From DASUPK01 sp963763955 (GTDB lineage Bacteria > Actinomycetota > Thermoleophilia > Solirubrobacterales > 70-9), in contig CAVXQP010000024.1 of assembly GCA_963763955.1 (NCBI GenBank), positions 62,001 to 126,000 of the forward strand: a stretch of 64,000 nt of DNA. The letters run 5' to 3'. A program made the position numbers and the translations under genes. The notes beneath the pieces were generated by a model. The model ran no database searches. It was not told the DNA's origin and worked only from the letters and a program-made list of their open reading frames with translations. Positions 1 to 8,002 of the stretch are shown piece after piece; position 1 is the stretch's first letter; each line of letters starts with the position of its first letter.

Positions 1-299
1 CCCAGGACCTCAGCAATCTCGCCGACCTGATTCGGAATCAAGGCGTCAAGGCGATCTTTCCCGAGAGCTCGCTCAGCCCCAAGCTCGCCGAGACGATTGC
101 CGCGGAGACCGGGGCGACGGTCGGCGGGGACCTCTACGGGGACACACTCGGGCCGGGCGGCTCGAGCGGGGACACCTACGTGAAGATGGAGGCGGCGAAC
201 ACGGAGGCCATGTTCGAAGCGTTCTCGCAGAGCGACACCGGGAACGACGCCGGAAGCGTCCAGTCGTCGGGTGTCTGCGGCATTCCCCTCGGAGGCTGA
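1..299 (+). CDS. Zinc/manganese ABC transporter substrate-binding protein, C-terminal part
   Basis: Only the last ~98 residues are present; the start lies before the window. The frame ending in TGA at 297-299 contains AIFPESSLSPKLAETIA and GDTLGPGGSSGDTYVKM. This is the C-terminal lobe pattern of cluster A-I (ZnuA/MntA) binding proteins, which capture Zn2+ or Mn2+ outside the membrane and deliver it to an ABC-3 permease. The stop overlaps the ATPase start by one base (TGATG), so the two are translationally coupled. Metal specificity cannot be decided without the N-terminal ligands. Zinc is favoured by the Fur-type regulator that ends the operon. Confidence 0.85.
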   Translation, partial: QDLSNLADLIRNQGVKAIFPESSLSPKLAETIAAETGATVGGDLYGDTLGPGGSSGDTYVKMEAANTEAMFEAFSQSDTGNDAGSVQSSGVCGIPLGG

Positions 300-1036
300 T
301 GATGGTCCTCGCCGCCACCAACCGACTGGCCGCCGGCTACGGACGCGTTCCGGCGATCGAGGACGTCACCTTCGCGGTCGACTCGGGCCGGCGCGTCGCG
401 CTGCTCGGGCCGAACGGCGGCGGCAAGACGACCCTGCTTCGCGTCCTGCTCGGAGAGCTCCGGCCGATGCGGGGAACGGTCGAGGTCGAAGGCAGGGCAG
501 CGTCGGTCCCGCAGACCGAACGCTCGCGGCTCGACTTCCCCGTCTCCGCGCTCGACGTCGCCCTGATGGGCGCCCTCCCCCGCCTCCCCTGGTGGAGGCG
601 GCCGGGGCACGGCGATCGCGAGGCCGCCCTCTCGGCGCTCGAGCGGGTCGGCGTCGCCGGGCGGGCGCAGGACACGTTCGGCGACCTCTCCGGGGGACAG
701 CGGCAACGGGTGCTGATCGCCCGGGGCCTCGTCCAGGACGCGCGCCTGCTGTTGTTGGACGAGCCCTTCTCCGGCCTCGACGTGCCCGCCGCCCGGAGCC
801 TCGAGGGCCTGATCGGAGAGCTCGCCGCCGAGGGGCGCGGGATCGTCATCGCCACCCACGACCTTGTCCAGGCCAAGCGCTGGGACGAGGTGCTCTGCCT
901 CAACAGGCGGCAGATCGCCTTCGGTGACCCGGACGAGGTCCTCGACCGCGAGGTGCTGGAGGCGACCTATGCCGGGGCGATCGTCGAGATCCCGGGCAGC
1001 GACCACGTCGGGATCCTCCCGGCCCACCACCATTGA
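299..1036 (+). CDS. Metal ABC transporter ATP-binding protein (ZnuC-like)
   Basis: A 245-residue ABC ATPase that powers zinc or manganese uptake. Visible motifs are Walker A GPNGGGKTT (about residues 37-45), the signature LSGGQRQRVLIARGL (about 132-146), Walker B LLLLDEPFSGLD and the H-loop ATHDL. Length and order match the ZnuC/MntB family. It sits between the binding protein and the permease with one-base overlaps at both ends, which indicates one operon. A short His-rich end (PAHHH) could touch metal but is not diagnostic. Confidence 0.93.
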   Translation: MMVLAATNRLAAGYGRVPAIEDVTFAVDSGRRVALLGPNGGGKTTLLRVLLGELRPMRGTVEVEGRAASVPQTERSRLDFPVSALDVALMGALPRLPWWRRPGHGDREAALSALERVGVAGRAQDTFGDLSGGQRQRVLIARGLVQDARLLLLDEPFSGLDVPAARSLEGLIGELAAEGRGIVIATHDLVQAKRWDEVLCLNRRQIAFGDPDEVLDREVLEATYAGAIVEIPGSDHVGILPAHHH

Positions 1037-1887
1037 TGATCGACTTTCTCACAGACCCTCTCGGGCAGGAGTTCATTCGCCGCGCTCTGCTCGAGGTGGG
1101 TTTGATCTCGCTGGCCGGCGGGGCGTTGGGCTGCTGGGTGATCTTCTACGGCGTTTCGTATGCGGCGGAGTCCCTCTCCCACGCGCTCTTCCCGGGCTTG
1201 GTGATCGCCGCCCTGGCGGGCATCCCGATCCTGGTCGGCGGGATCCCGGGGATCGCGGTGGCAGCCCTGGCGATCGCCCTCGTGGGCCGGGTCCCGGGCA
1301 TCGGGCGAGACACCGCGGTGGCGGTGGTGGTCACCGGGTTCTTCGGTCTCGGTGCGCTCCTGGCCCTCTCCCCCGACTCACCGCCCGGCATCCAGAACCT
1401 GCTCTTCGGGGACATCCTGGCGCCCTCCGACTCCGACCTTGTGATTGCGGCGATCCTCGCCGGGGCGGTGATGCTCAGCCTGGTCGCGATCCACTGGAGA
1501 CTGCTCGCGGTCGCGTTCGACAGGACGACGGCGAGGTCGCTCGGAACGTCGCCCACGACCGCCGACATCGCGGTCCTGATCCTGCTCGCCGCGGCGGTCC
1601 TGGTCGCCGCCCAGGGCCTCGGCACGCTGCTGGCGGTGGCCGCGCTGGTCGGGCCGGCGGCGACGGCGCGCGTCTTCGCCCAGCGGATCGGATCGATGAT
1701 GCTCGCCGCCACTCTGCTGGGAATCGCCGCGGGAATCAGCGGCCTCTACCTCTCCTACTACGCCGGGATCGCGGCTGGGGCCGCGATCGCCGGGTGCATC
1801 GTCGCCGGCTACCTGGTGGCGATCGGCATCGCACTCGTGCTCACGCTGAGGGACCGGCTGGTCCCGGCTACCGAGGTGACCGGATGA
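1036..1887 (+). CDS. Metal ABC transporter permease (ABC-3 family)
   Basis: Integral membrane subunit of about 283 residues with 8-9 hydrophobic segments and the ABC-3 features SYAAESLSHALFPGL near the N-terminus and ARSLGTSPT in the loop that meets the ATPase. It forms the Zn2+/Mn2+ channel. ATG at 1036 overlaps the ATPase stop (TGATG); an in-frame TTG at 1033 is the only close alternative. The stop overlaps the start of the Fur-family gene (ATGA at 1884-1887). Confidence 0.93.
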   Translation: MIDFLTDPLGQEFIRRALLEVGLISLAGGALGCWVIFYGVSYAAESLSHALFPGLVIAALAGIPILVGGIPGIAVAALAIALVGRVPGIGRDTAVAVVVTGFFGLGALLALSPDSPPGIQNLLFGDILAPSDSDLVIAAILAGAVMLSLVAIHWRLLAVAFDRTTARSLGTSPTTADIAVLILLAAAVLVAAQGLGTLLAVAALVGPAATARVFAQRIGSMMLAATLLGIAAGISGLYLSYYAGIAAGAAIAGCIVAGYLVAIGIALVLTLRDRLVPATEVTG

Positions 1888-2324
1888 AGCGCGCCGCGGG
1901 CACCTGGAGCGAGAGGGCGCTGCGCGCCCTGTCGGAGGCGGGCTTCCGGAGTGGCGGCGGCAGGCGGAAGGTCGTGGAAGTCCTCGGGCACGAGGGCTGC
2001 GCCCTGACCGCGCTCGAGATCGACCGGAAGCTGCCGGACGTCGGCCGCGCGACCGTCTACCGAGCGCTCGATCAGCTCGAGAGGCTGGGGCTGATCCAGC
2101 GGGTTGACGTCGGCGGCGACGCCGCTGGCTACGAGCGGGTCGACCCAGGGGGCCATCACCACCATCACATCGTCTGCGAGCAGTGCGGCCGCGTCATCGC
2201 GTTCGAGGACGACCAGCTGGAGAAGGCGCTTCTCGAACTCGCGAAGCGTCCCGACTTCACGGTGTCGAGCCACGAGGTGACACTGCGGGGCGAGTGCGCG
2301 AGCTGCGGTCGCAAGCCGGCCTGA
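1884..2324 (+). CDS. Fur-family metal regulator (Zur-like)
   Basis: A 146-residue winged-helix repressor of the Fur superfamily. The N-terminal DNA-binding half contains DVGRATVYRALDQLERLGL. The dimerisation half has the metal-site motif GGHHHHHIVCEQCGRV, with five consecutive His where most members have two or three, and a second CxxC pair (CASC) near the end for structural zinc. ATG at 1884 overlaps the permease stop, so it is the last gene of the transporter operon. A Zur role (repression when zinc is plentiful) is inferred from this context; the operon promoter lies outside the window. Confidence 0.9.
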   Translation: MKRAAGTWSERALRALSEAGFRSGGGRRKVVEVLGHEGCALTALEIDRKLPDVGRATVYRALDQLERLGLIQRVDVGGDAAGYERVDPGGHHHHHIVCEQCGRVIAFEDDQLEKALLELAKRPDFTVSSHEVTLRGECASCGRKPA

Positions 2325-2355
2325 GCGGGCGAGCGGTGTCTGTATCTTCTGATTC

Positions 2356-2580
2356 ATGTGTGCGGCGTGCGCAATGGCCGCGATGGCGGGCGCCAGCGGT
2401 GCCAGGTCCTGGCTACAGGCTCAGCATCAGACCTGGCTGACCGAGCGGCGGGTGAAGGCGGCGACCGCAGGCATCTTTGTGGCCGCGACCCTCGGCTCGA
2501 CCGTGGCGCTCAAGGGCTCGAGTCCGCCCGAGCACCCTCCCGCACCGCCGGCGCCGGTCGAGCATTCAGGGAGTCACTAG
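2356..2580 (+). CDS. Small single-pass membrane protein, unknown function
   Basis: A 74-residue protein starting MCAACAMAAMAGASGARSWL, with a CxxC at the extreme N-terminus. A polar linker follows, then one hydrophobic segment (about residues 37-53) and a Pro-rich, His-containing tail. I know of similar short Cys-starting proteins in actinobacteria but no assigned role. The CxxC next to a zinc transporter could bind metal, but nothing in the sequence proves it. Confidence 0.55.
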   Translation: MCAACAMAAMAGASGARSWLQAQHQTWLTERRVKAATAGIFVAATLGSTVALKGSSPPEHPPAPPAPVEHSGSH

Positions 2581-2609
2581 CGCCCCTCGCGAACCGAGGC
2601 TGAGCAAAC

Positions 2610-3404
2610 GTGGCCTTCGCGCCCTCCATTGCGATTCTCACCCTGGTCCAGGCGAGTCTGATCGCCCTGCCGGCGAGAACCACGCTGCCGATCGCCGCGC
2701 GGCTCGCCAACCGATGGTGGGCCCTGGTCCTTCCCGGCTCGATCGTCGTGGTGATCGCCGGCATCGCGCTCGAACCCGCACTCGCCGATGGCCTCACCTA
2801 CCTCGCGCTCGTGGCCGTGCCGCTGCTGGCCGCGCTCGCGCTGGCCATGGCCGTCCGGGGAGCGCGGCCCTTGCTCGCGTTGCTCGTAGTCCCGCTCTTC
2901 GTCCTCGCCTTCGGGGTGGGGGGACTCACCGGCCAGGGGGCGGCGCTCGCGCTGTCGGCGCTTGCCTGCGTGGCCCTCGGGACCCTGGTCGCCTCGCTGG
3001 TCCCGCCGCGCTGGCTCAGGCTGGCGATCTACGCGATGGCGGCCATCGACACCTGCCTGGTGGCCGCCGACCTCCTCCAGAACCCGAATCAGATCCTGGA
3101 GGCGGCGGCGCCCGCGGCCGGGCTGCCGCAGCTCCAGTTCGCCCAGTTCGGCTCCGCGGTGATCGGGTTTGGTGACTTCTTCGTCGCCGCCGTGCTCGGT
3201 GCCCTGCTCGCCGGCAATCGCCCCCTGCAGCTGCGGACCGCTGTGCTGGTCGCCGGCTTGGCGTTGGCGTTCGATCTCCTCTTCTTCTTCGTGGCGGAAC
3301 TGCCCTCGACGGTCCCGGTCGCCGTCGGACTTGCGATCCTCGAGCTCAGGGCCTCGTCTTCTCGCCGCGCTCGCTCTCGCGATCCTCGCGCCGCTGTTGC
3401 CTGA
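2610..3404 (+). CDS. Multi-pass integral membrane protein, unknown function
   Basis: A GTG-started protein of 264 residues that is mostly hydrophobic, with about eight predicted membrane segments and a basic C-terminal tail. No catalytic motif is recognised. It follows the small CxxC protein by 29 nt on the same strand. Its last 59 nt overlap, tail to tail, a small minus-strand membrane gene. Confidence 0.7.
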   Translation: MAFAPSIAILTLVQASLIALPARTTLPIAARLANRWWALVLPGSIVVVIAGIALEPALADGLTYLALVAVPLLAALALAMAVRGARPLLALLVVPLFVLAFGVGGLTGQGAALALSALACVALGTLVASLVPPRWLRLAIYAMAAIDTCLVAADLLQNPNQILEAAAPAAGLPQLQFAQFGSAVIGFGDFFVAAVLGALLAGNRPLQLRTAVLVAGLALAFDLLFFFVAELPSTVPVAVGLAILELRASSSRRARSRDPRAAVA

Positions 3405-3504
3405 ACGCGTGGAACGAAGCCGCCAGCACGACGATTACCGGAATGGCGTAGGGAACCCAGAGATACCAATGCCCCAGATGGGCAAGCGGGACCGGAAACG
3501 CCAT
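3346..3504 (-). CDS. Hidden 52-residue single-pass membrane protein
   Basis: ATG at 3504 to TGA at 3346-3348 encodes 52 residues: MAFPVPLAHLGHWYLWVPYA begins it, a hydrophobic helix follows, and the tail is strongly charged (Arg/Glu). The one-helix-plus-cytoplasmic-tail layout looks like a real membrane protein. A 13-codon ORF (ATG at 3545, TGA at 3504-3506) lies between it and the upstream 493-residue membrane gene. That ORF overlaps the upstream stop (ATGA) and this start (TGATG), so ribosomes could pass along the chain. Function unknown. Confidence 0.5.
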   Translation of the reverse strand: MAFPVPLAHLGHWYLWVPYAIPVIVVLAASFHAFRQQRREDRESERGEKTRP

Positions 3505-3541
3505 CAGGCGACTGAGTATGCCAGCGCCCGGACCGCCTTCT

Positions 3542-5023
3542 TCATGCGTTCGCCTGCGAGAGCAGGAACAGCCCGAAACAGGTGAAGGCGACCATCACCG
3601 CGAGCATGAAGTACTGCGAGCGGGATGCGTTGCGGACGTTGTCGTAGACCGCGAGCGCCCGGTCATGCGCCAGGGTCAGGGCGACCACGTGGCCAACGAC
3701 GAGTGCCCCGACCTGGACGTACCAGACGGTGTTCGAGCTGACGATGCCGTAGTTGATCCCGCCGCCCGCGGTCCCGAACAGGTCAGAGCCGTGTCCGAGC
3801 GGGTCGGAGAGTATGTAGGTGAACTGCGCCTGCTCCTGGTAGAGAAACGCGCTGAAGTAGTGCGCCACCAGATAGGCGAGCGCGATCGGGATCAGAGAGT
3901 GGGCGAACGAGCGGCCCAGCTGCTTGACCGAGGGCGAGCCACGCACCGTGTGCATCCCGGCGACGCCCAGCCAGTAGAGGCCAGAGACGACGGCCAGGGT
4001 GATCAGCATCCAGATCGTGTTGGCGACGCGGAATGAATTGGGCAAGCTGAGGCCGGTGTCGCTGCAGCGGTCGAAGGTCCAGGTGATCGCTCCTGAGAGA
4101 ACCCCCTCCTGGGCGCCGTCGAAGCTGGTCACCGCGATCGAGGTGAGCACGAGCGCCGCTGCTCCGGGGACCAGGGCCCACTGGGGCACGCCGGTCAGGA
4201 ACTTGCGTAGCCCGATCCGGTCGTCTCGCCTCTCGAGCGGTCCCAGCTGGGAGAACATCCCGAAATACGCGTTGAACGCCTCGCCTCGACCGATCCACTC
4301 CTCGACCCCGAACAGTGCCATGCAGACGAACGTGATCGTCGTGTAGATCACCGTCGCAACGGCGACCTTGTGGGGCGTCGGTGCGATTCCCCCGCCCGCA
4401 ATCAGCTCCAGCCAGACGAACAGGAGCACGCCGAGCACGGCGGGCCAGCGCCCCAGCCACTCGGGATATCTGAACGGCGTCGGCGCGGACTGACCCGCGA
4501 CCAGGCGGAAGCCACCGGAGACCAGGCGCCCGATCGCGCGCCATGGGTTGAACGCGCGGAAGACGTCCCCCAGCAGGACGCTGAGGACGACCATGCCAAG
4601 CCAGAACGTGTAGAAGACGAAGATGATCGAGAAGTTGTGCGTCGGGTCCTCGATCCCCCTGAACCCGGCGTAGAGGACCAGGAAGAGCAGGAAGACGCCT
4701 ACCAGCCCGCAGACCACCTGGGTCAGGGGATTGAGCACGACGCGCGAGAACCAGCGCGGCGTCGGCCGCCAGTCCTCCTTCTGCAGGCGCGCCGTGGTCC
4801 AGGCGACCGAGAGCAGCGCGAAGGAGATGATCAGGACCAGCGAGGCGCCCCAGGCGAAGAGCCACGCCGGGACCGGCAGGTCCTTACGGCCTACCAGGGC
4901 GTGCGCCGAGGCGACGTCCGGGAAGAGAAGCCCGACCAACAGAACTGAGGCGGCCACAAACACCGCCGCCGGACCATCAATCGCGAGCCCGACGGCAAGC
5001 TTCAGCCTGGGCACTCTGATCAC
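3542..5023 (-). CDS. Polytopic membrane protein, fenitrothion-hydrolase-like family
   Basis: A 493-residue protein with a signal-like first helix ending VASAHALVGRKD and about 11-12 further membrane segments. It resembles a family of large actinobacterial membrane proteins often annotated 'fenitrothion hydrolase' after one organophosphate-degrading member. That activity should not be assumed here. The GTG start overlaps the stop of the upstream cupredoxin-like gene (GTGA at 5020-5023), so the two are made together and may form a membrane-protein/extracytoplasmic-domain pair. Confidence 0.75.
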   Translation of the reverse strand: MIRVPRLKLAVGLAIDGPAAVFVAASVLLVGLLFPDVASAHALVGRKDLPVPAWLFAWGASLVLIISFALLSVAWTTARLQKEDWRPTPRWFSRVVLNPLTQVVCGLVGVFLLFLVLYAGFRGIEDPTHNFSIIFVFYTFWLGMVVLSVLLGDVFRAFNPWRAIGRLVSGGFRLVAGQSAPTPFRYPEWLGRWPAVLGVLLFVWLELIAGGGIAPTPHKVAVATVIYTTITFVCMALFGVEEWIGRGEAFNAYFGMFSQLGPLERRDDRIGLRKFLTGVPQWALVPGAAALVLTSIAVTSFDGAQEGVLSGAITWTFDRCSDTGLSLPNSFRVANTIWMLITLAVVSGLYWLGVAGMHTVRGSPSVKQLGRSFAHSLIPIALAYLVAHYFSAFLYQEQAQFTYILSDPLGHGSDLFGTAGGGINYGIVSSNTVWYVQVGALVVGHVVALTLAHDRALAVYDNVRNASRSQYFMLAVMVAFTCFGLFLLSQANA

Positions 5024-5406
5024 GGGTTGATGTGGAGCTCGGCGATCGGCCCCTCCGTGTGATCGATGCGGTGCACCTCGACCTCGAAGACCCCGTCGAG
5101 ATTCGCCGGAAAGGAGAAGTCGACCGGGCTGTTCGCCGCGGGCTTCTCGATCTCGTAGCCGTGGACGTGGACCGCCTCCTCGGGCACGGCCAGGATGACG
5201 TGCAGCTGGACCTGATCACCCTTGTTGTAGGTCAGGGTCTTCACGCCGCCGACGGGATTGCCGCTCGAATCGACGTGCAGTGTCTGCACTCCCTTGGCGG
5301 TGTTGCTGCTCTTGTCGCTGTTGTTGCTCTTCAGCACGACGAAGACCACGATCGCCGCGACGACGACCGCCGCGATCAGCCCGAGCCGTGCAGCCCTCGA
5401 TTGCAT
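5020..5406 (-). CDS. Membrane-anchored cupredoxin-like protein
   Basis: 128 residues: an N-terminal membrane anchor (about residues 8-25), an Asn/Ser linker, then a beta-rich domain containing VHVHGYEIEKPA, FSFPANLDGVFEVEVHR and the terminal AELHINP. The last strands look like the Greek-key end of a cupredoxin. Several His are present (HVHGY, VHRIDH, ELHINP) but there is no Cys/Met of a blue-copper site. Metal binding is possible and electron transfer less likely. It is coupled to the downstream polytopic membrane protein by a GTGA overlap. Confidence 0.65.
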   Translation of the reverse strand: MQSRAARLGLIAAVVVAAIVVFVVLKSNNSDKSSNTAKGVQTLHVDSSGNPVGGVKTLTYNKGDQVQLHVILAVPEEAVHVHGYEIEKPAANSPVDFSFPANLDGVFEVEVHRIDHTEGPIAELHINP

Positions 5407-5485
5407 CCCGAAGAACCTCCTTGAATGTGCGCACGGTGCCGTCGCTGCCTAAACCAGGGCACAACGCGCGCGTATTGGTATCTGA

Positions 5486-6079
5486 CTAGGCAGGTACCGC
5501 TGGAGGGGGCCGGCGAGCGAGGCCAAAGGCAAGTGCATCCAGAGTCCGCGGGACGGCCGCGGCCGCGCGAGCGCTTCCCGCCTTGCGCGGCGCCCTCGGC
5601 AGGACTGGAATCGTCCGGCGGGCCCCGATCGCGATCTCGACCTGCTCGAGAGCCCTGGCGAGCAGCGCGGCGACGAAACCGACCGCCACGGCCAGCGGGA
5701 TGGCCAACCAGCCGTAGGACCCGAGGACCGCCGCGACCCCGCCCGGGTGGCCGGCCGCGAGAACCCCCTCGAGGGACTCCTGCGTGACGAAGATCGCGAG
5801 CAGGGCCGCGGCGAAGATCGCCGCCCGCCGCGAAAGCGACGCTTCGGCCAGGCGCGCTCCGAACCGGCCTCGGATCAGCGTGCCGAGCAGGGCGGAGATG
5901 ATGAAGACGCCGAGGATGGGGAACCAGGCGGCCAGGTAGCCGTGGCCCTGGCGAGCGAGCTCCTCCGAGGAGGAGCTCCCGAAGGCGATCAGGTAGCGCA
6001 GCTGGTGGAGGGCGAAGGCACCCAGCGCCAGGATCGCAGCGAGGCGAGCCCTATGAGCCGTCCGCATTGCCGATCTCAT
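5486..6079 (-). CDS. Integral membrane protein, unknown function
   Basis: A 197-residue protein with about four hydrophobic segments (GHGYLAAWFPILGVFIISAL is one) and a basic, Ala/Arg/Pro-rich C-terminal tail of about 50 residues. No enzymatic motif is visible. It lies on the same strand as the cupredoxin-like/12-TM pair and may belong to the same transcription unit, after a 79-nt gap. Family not recognised. Confidence 0.65.
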   Translation of the reverse strand: MRSAMRTAHRARLAAILALGAFALHQLRYLIAFGSSSSEELARQGHGYLAAWFPILGVFIISALLGTLIRGRFGARLAEASLSRRAAIFAAALLAIFVTQESLEGVLAAGHPGGVAAVLGSYGWLAIPLAVAVGFVAALLARALEQVEIAIGARRTIPVLPRAPRKAGSARAAAAVPRTLDALAFGLARRPPPAVPA

Positions 6080-6091
6080 CGGTCAACAACC

Positions 6092-6307
6092 CTACTGGGA
6101 GGGCTTTGCCTTGGGCCCGGTCACCTTGCTGGGAGGGGGCGCCGGCTGGGGCTGCGTCTGCGTCGTGGCACCGCCCGAGAGTGATGGCTCGTCGATCGTG
6201 TTGCGAGAGCTCAGGAACAGGAACAGGATGATGACCGCGATCCCGAGGACGATCCCGAGCACGATCCCAATCGCGCGGTCGCCCGGCCGCCAGAAGCGCC
6301 GGCGCAT
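6092..6307 (-). CDS. Small single-pass membrane protein
   Basis: 71 residues: a basic N-terminus (MRRRFWRPGDRAIG), one strong hydrophobic helix (about 13-33) and a Thr/Gln/Pro-rich extracytoplasmic tail. The arrangement is that of a short tail-out membrane protein. It sits 12 nt upstream of the 197-residue membrane gene and 14 nt downstream of the haem-oxygenase-fold gene, so the three are probably co-transcribed. Function unknown. Confidence 0.6.
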   Translation of the reverse strand: MRRRFWRPGDRAIGIVLGIVLGIAVIILFLFLSSRNTIDEPSLSGGATTQTQPQPAPPPSKVTGPKAKPSQ

Positions 6308-6321
6308 TTCGGCGCGCCCGT

Positions 6322-6939
6322 TCAGCTCACCCCGTCGAGCAGCCGCCAGTTGGCGACGAAGGCGGCCTCGGCCGCCTCGACGAGAGCGTCCTCATCCGCC
6401 GGCGTCATCGCCTCCTCGATCAGCCGGCGGGACTCGTCGGCGTGGGCGTGATCGGACTCCTCGTGCACCCGGAAGTACTCGCCGCCGGGGCCGCCGTTGA
6501 TGCCGTAGAAGCGCGTCAGGCCATCCCGCTTGACGCGTGAGATCTCCGGCTGCCCGCTCTCGATCGCGTACAGGCGAGCGAGCTGGGCCAGGTAGCCGTC
6601 ATGGGCGGTCCACTCGCTCACGCACTCGGCGGTCTCGGGGGTGGGCTCGGCGCCGATCTCGCCGCCCGCCGCATCGACGAAGTCGTCCCAGAGGCCGACG
6701 TGGGCCTCCTCCTCCTCGGCGTGGGTCGCGATCTCGTCGCGGCGTTCCTCGGGAGCCGTCTCGGCCGTCTGACGGCAGAGGCGGGCGAGGGCCTCGGTCG
6801 CGTGCCGGTACTGCCCTGCGTAGCGGGCCAGCTCGTCGCGGCTGAGCTCGCCGGCCGACCAGCGCACGTAGAAGGGGTGCTCCAGCACGTTGTGCCTGGC
6901 CCGGCTCTCCTCGATCCGCTCCCAAACAGCTCCGCTCAC
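6322..6939 (-). CDS. Haem-oxygenase-fold enzyme (TenA/PqqC/CADD type)
   Basis: About 205 residues, all-helical, with the family's spaced metal and substrate residues: EHPFYVRWSAGELSRDELA at the N-terminus, HAEEEEAHVGLWDDF in the middle and YFRVHEESDHAHADESRRL near the C-terminus. Relatives include thiaminase II, the PQQ cyclase PqqC and di-iron CADD-type oxygenases. The Glu/His pattern suits a di-iron member, but the substrate is unknown. GTG at 6939 is chosen because AAAGGAG stands 8 nt before it; the open frame runs 10 codons further upstream. Confidence 0.8.
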   Translation of the reverse strand: MSGAVWERIEESRARHNVLEHPFYVRWSAGELSRDELARYAGQYRHATEALARLCRQTAETAPEERRDEIATHAEEEEAHVGLWDDFVDAAGGEIGAEPTPETAECVSEWTAHDGYLAQLARLYAIESGQPEISRVKRDGLTRFYGINGGPGGEYFRVHEESDHAHADESRRLIEEAMTPADEDALVEAAEAAFVANWRLLDGVS

Positions 6940-7095
6940 GAAAACCACTCCTTTGATCAAGTTCGTCAATCGGGTTGCGCCCCGTGGCGCACCCTTTCAT
7001 TACGCGCGCAGCATACCCTCCGCCGCCTGCGACCCCCACGCCCCGATATCGCGGTACCCCCCATCCCTTCCGGACTCGAGTGGGTCGGCGAGGCC

Positions 7096-7848
7096 GTGGA
7101 GTCGATCGACCGCCTGGTGGCCGCACACCCCGTACTCGTGCATTTCTTCGACTTCGCGCAGCTCAACTCGGTCCGGACCCTGCCCTACCTCCGCGCCTGG
7201 CACGAGCGCTACCGCAGCGAGGGGCTCTCCCTGATCGGAGTCCACTCCCCACGCTTCCCGTTCACCCAGGACCCTGACGCCGTGGCCGGCGCCGTGGAGC
7301 GGCTGGGAATCGACTGGCCGGTGGCGGTCGACCCCGAGTTCGCCCTCTGGCGGATCTACGAGCCCCACGGCTGGCCGGCCCTCTTCCTCTGGGGGCAGGG
7401 CGGCGCCCTGCGCTGGTACCACCTCGGCGAGGGCGACTACGCGGCCACCGAGGAGGCCATCCGCGAGGCGCTCTCGGAGTCGGACGGCGACCACGACTGG
7501 CCGCCCCTGCTGGAACCGATCAGGCCCTCGGACGTGCCGGAGGTGAAGGTGATCGCCCCCACCCCCGAGCTCTTCCCCGGTGGCTCGACCGAGGAGCCCT
7601 GGTCGAGCACCGAAGGCGTCCCTTCGCTCGAGCTCGAGTACGAGGCCGGGGGCGCCTACGCGGCCACAGATGGAGAGGGACGCATCCTTGTCGCCGTCGA
7701 CGGCGAAGATCGCAACCCGATTGAGGTCACGAGCGCCGGCCTGCAGGAGCTGACTGCCCACGAGCGCACCGAACGCCACGCCCTCCGTCTCGAGCCCTCG
7801 CCTGGCCTGCTCGTCTACTCGATCCAGTTCGCCGCGGCGGTTCCCTGA
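7096..7848 (+). CDS. Thioredoxin-fold protein, start uncertain
   Basis: At least 250 residues. The N-terminal half is TlpA/AhpC-like: VLVHFFDFAQLNSVRTLPYL occupies the redox-motif position, followed by RSEGLSLIGVHSPRFPFT and GWPALFLWGQGGALRWYHLG. The CxxC of true thioredoxins is replaced by a Cys-free FAQLNS, so disulphide chemistry is unlikely. The C-terminal ~100 residues resemble the beta domain seen in other actinobacterial TlpA-like proteins. GTG at 7096 is the only standard start in frame after 6939. Family-like sequence (PPIPSGLEWVGEAV) reaches back to about 7054, so a non-standard start or an N-terminal frame error is possible. Confidence 0.65.
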   Translation: MESIDRLVAAHPVLVHFFDFAQLNSVRTLPYLRAWHERYRSEGLSLIGVHSPRFPFTQDPDAVAGAVERLGIDWPVAVDPEFALWRIYEPHGWPALFLWGQGGALRWYHLGEGDYAATEEAIREALSESDGDHDWPPLLEPIRPSDVPEVKVIAPTPELFPGGSTEEPWSSTEGVPSLELEYEAGGAYAATDGEGRILVAVDGEDRNPIEVTSAGLQELTAHERTERHALRLEPSPGLLVYSIQFAAAVP

Positions 7849-8002
7849 TTCCCGGCGGCCGGAATTGGCGCCTTTCGCCCGCTATGCGCGGAAAACCGCC
7901 GACTGCACCTTGGGCGATTGAATGCCATATAAGGTCCACCGAAGTGGACGCTGGGGACGCTGGAGACGCCGACCGACAGGTCTACACGCAAAGGGGAGTT
8001 CG

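Noticed and set aside
3395..3545. Frameshifted extension of the 493-residue membrane protein into the 52-residue protein
   Set aside because: The downstream frame has its own ATG and a complete membrane-protein layout, and the upstream protein ends normally.
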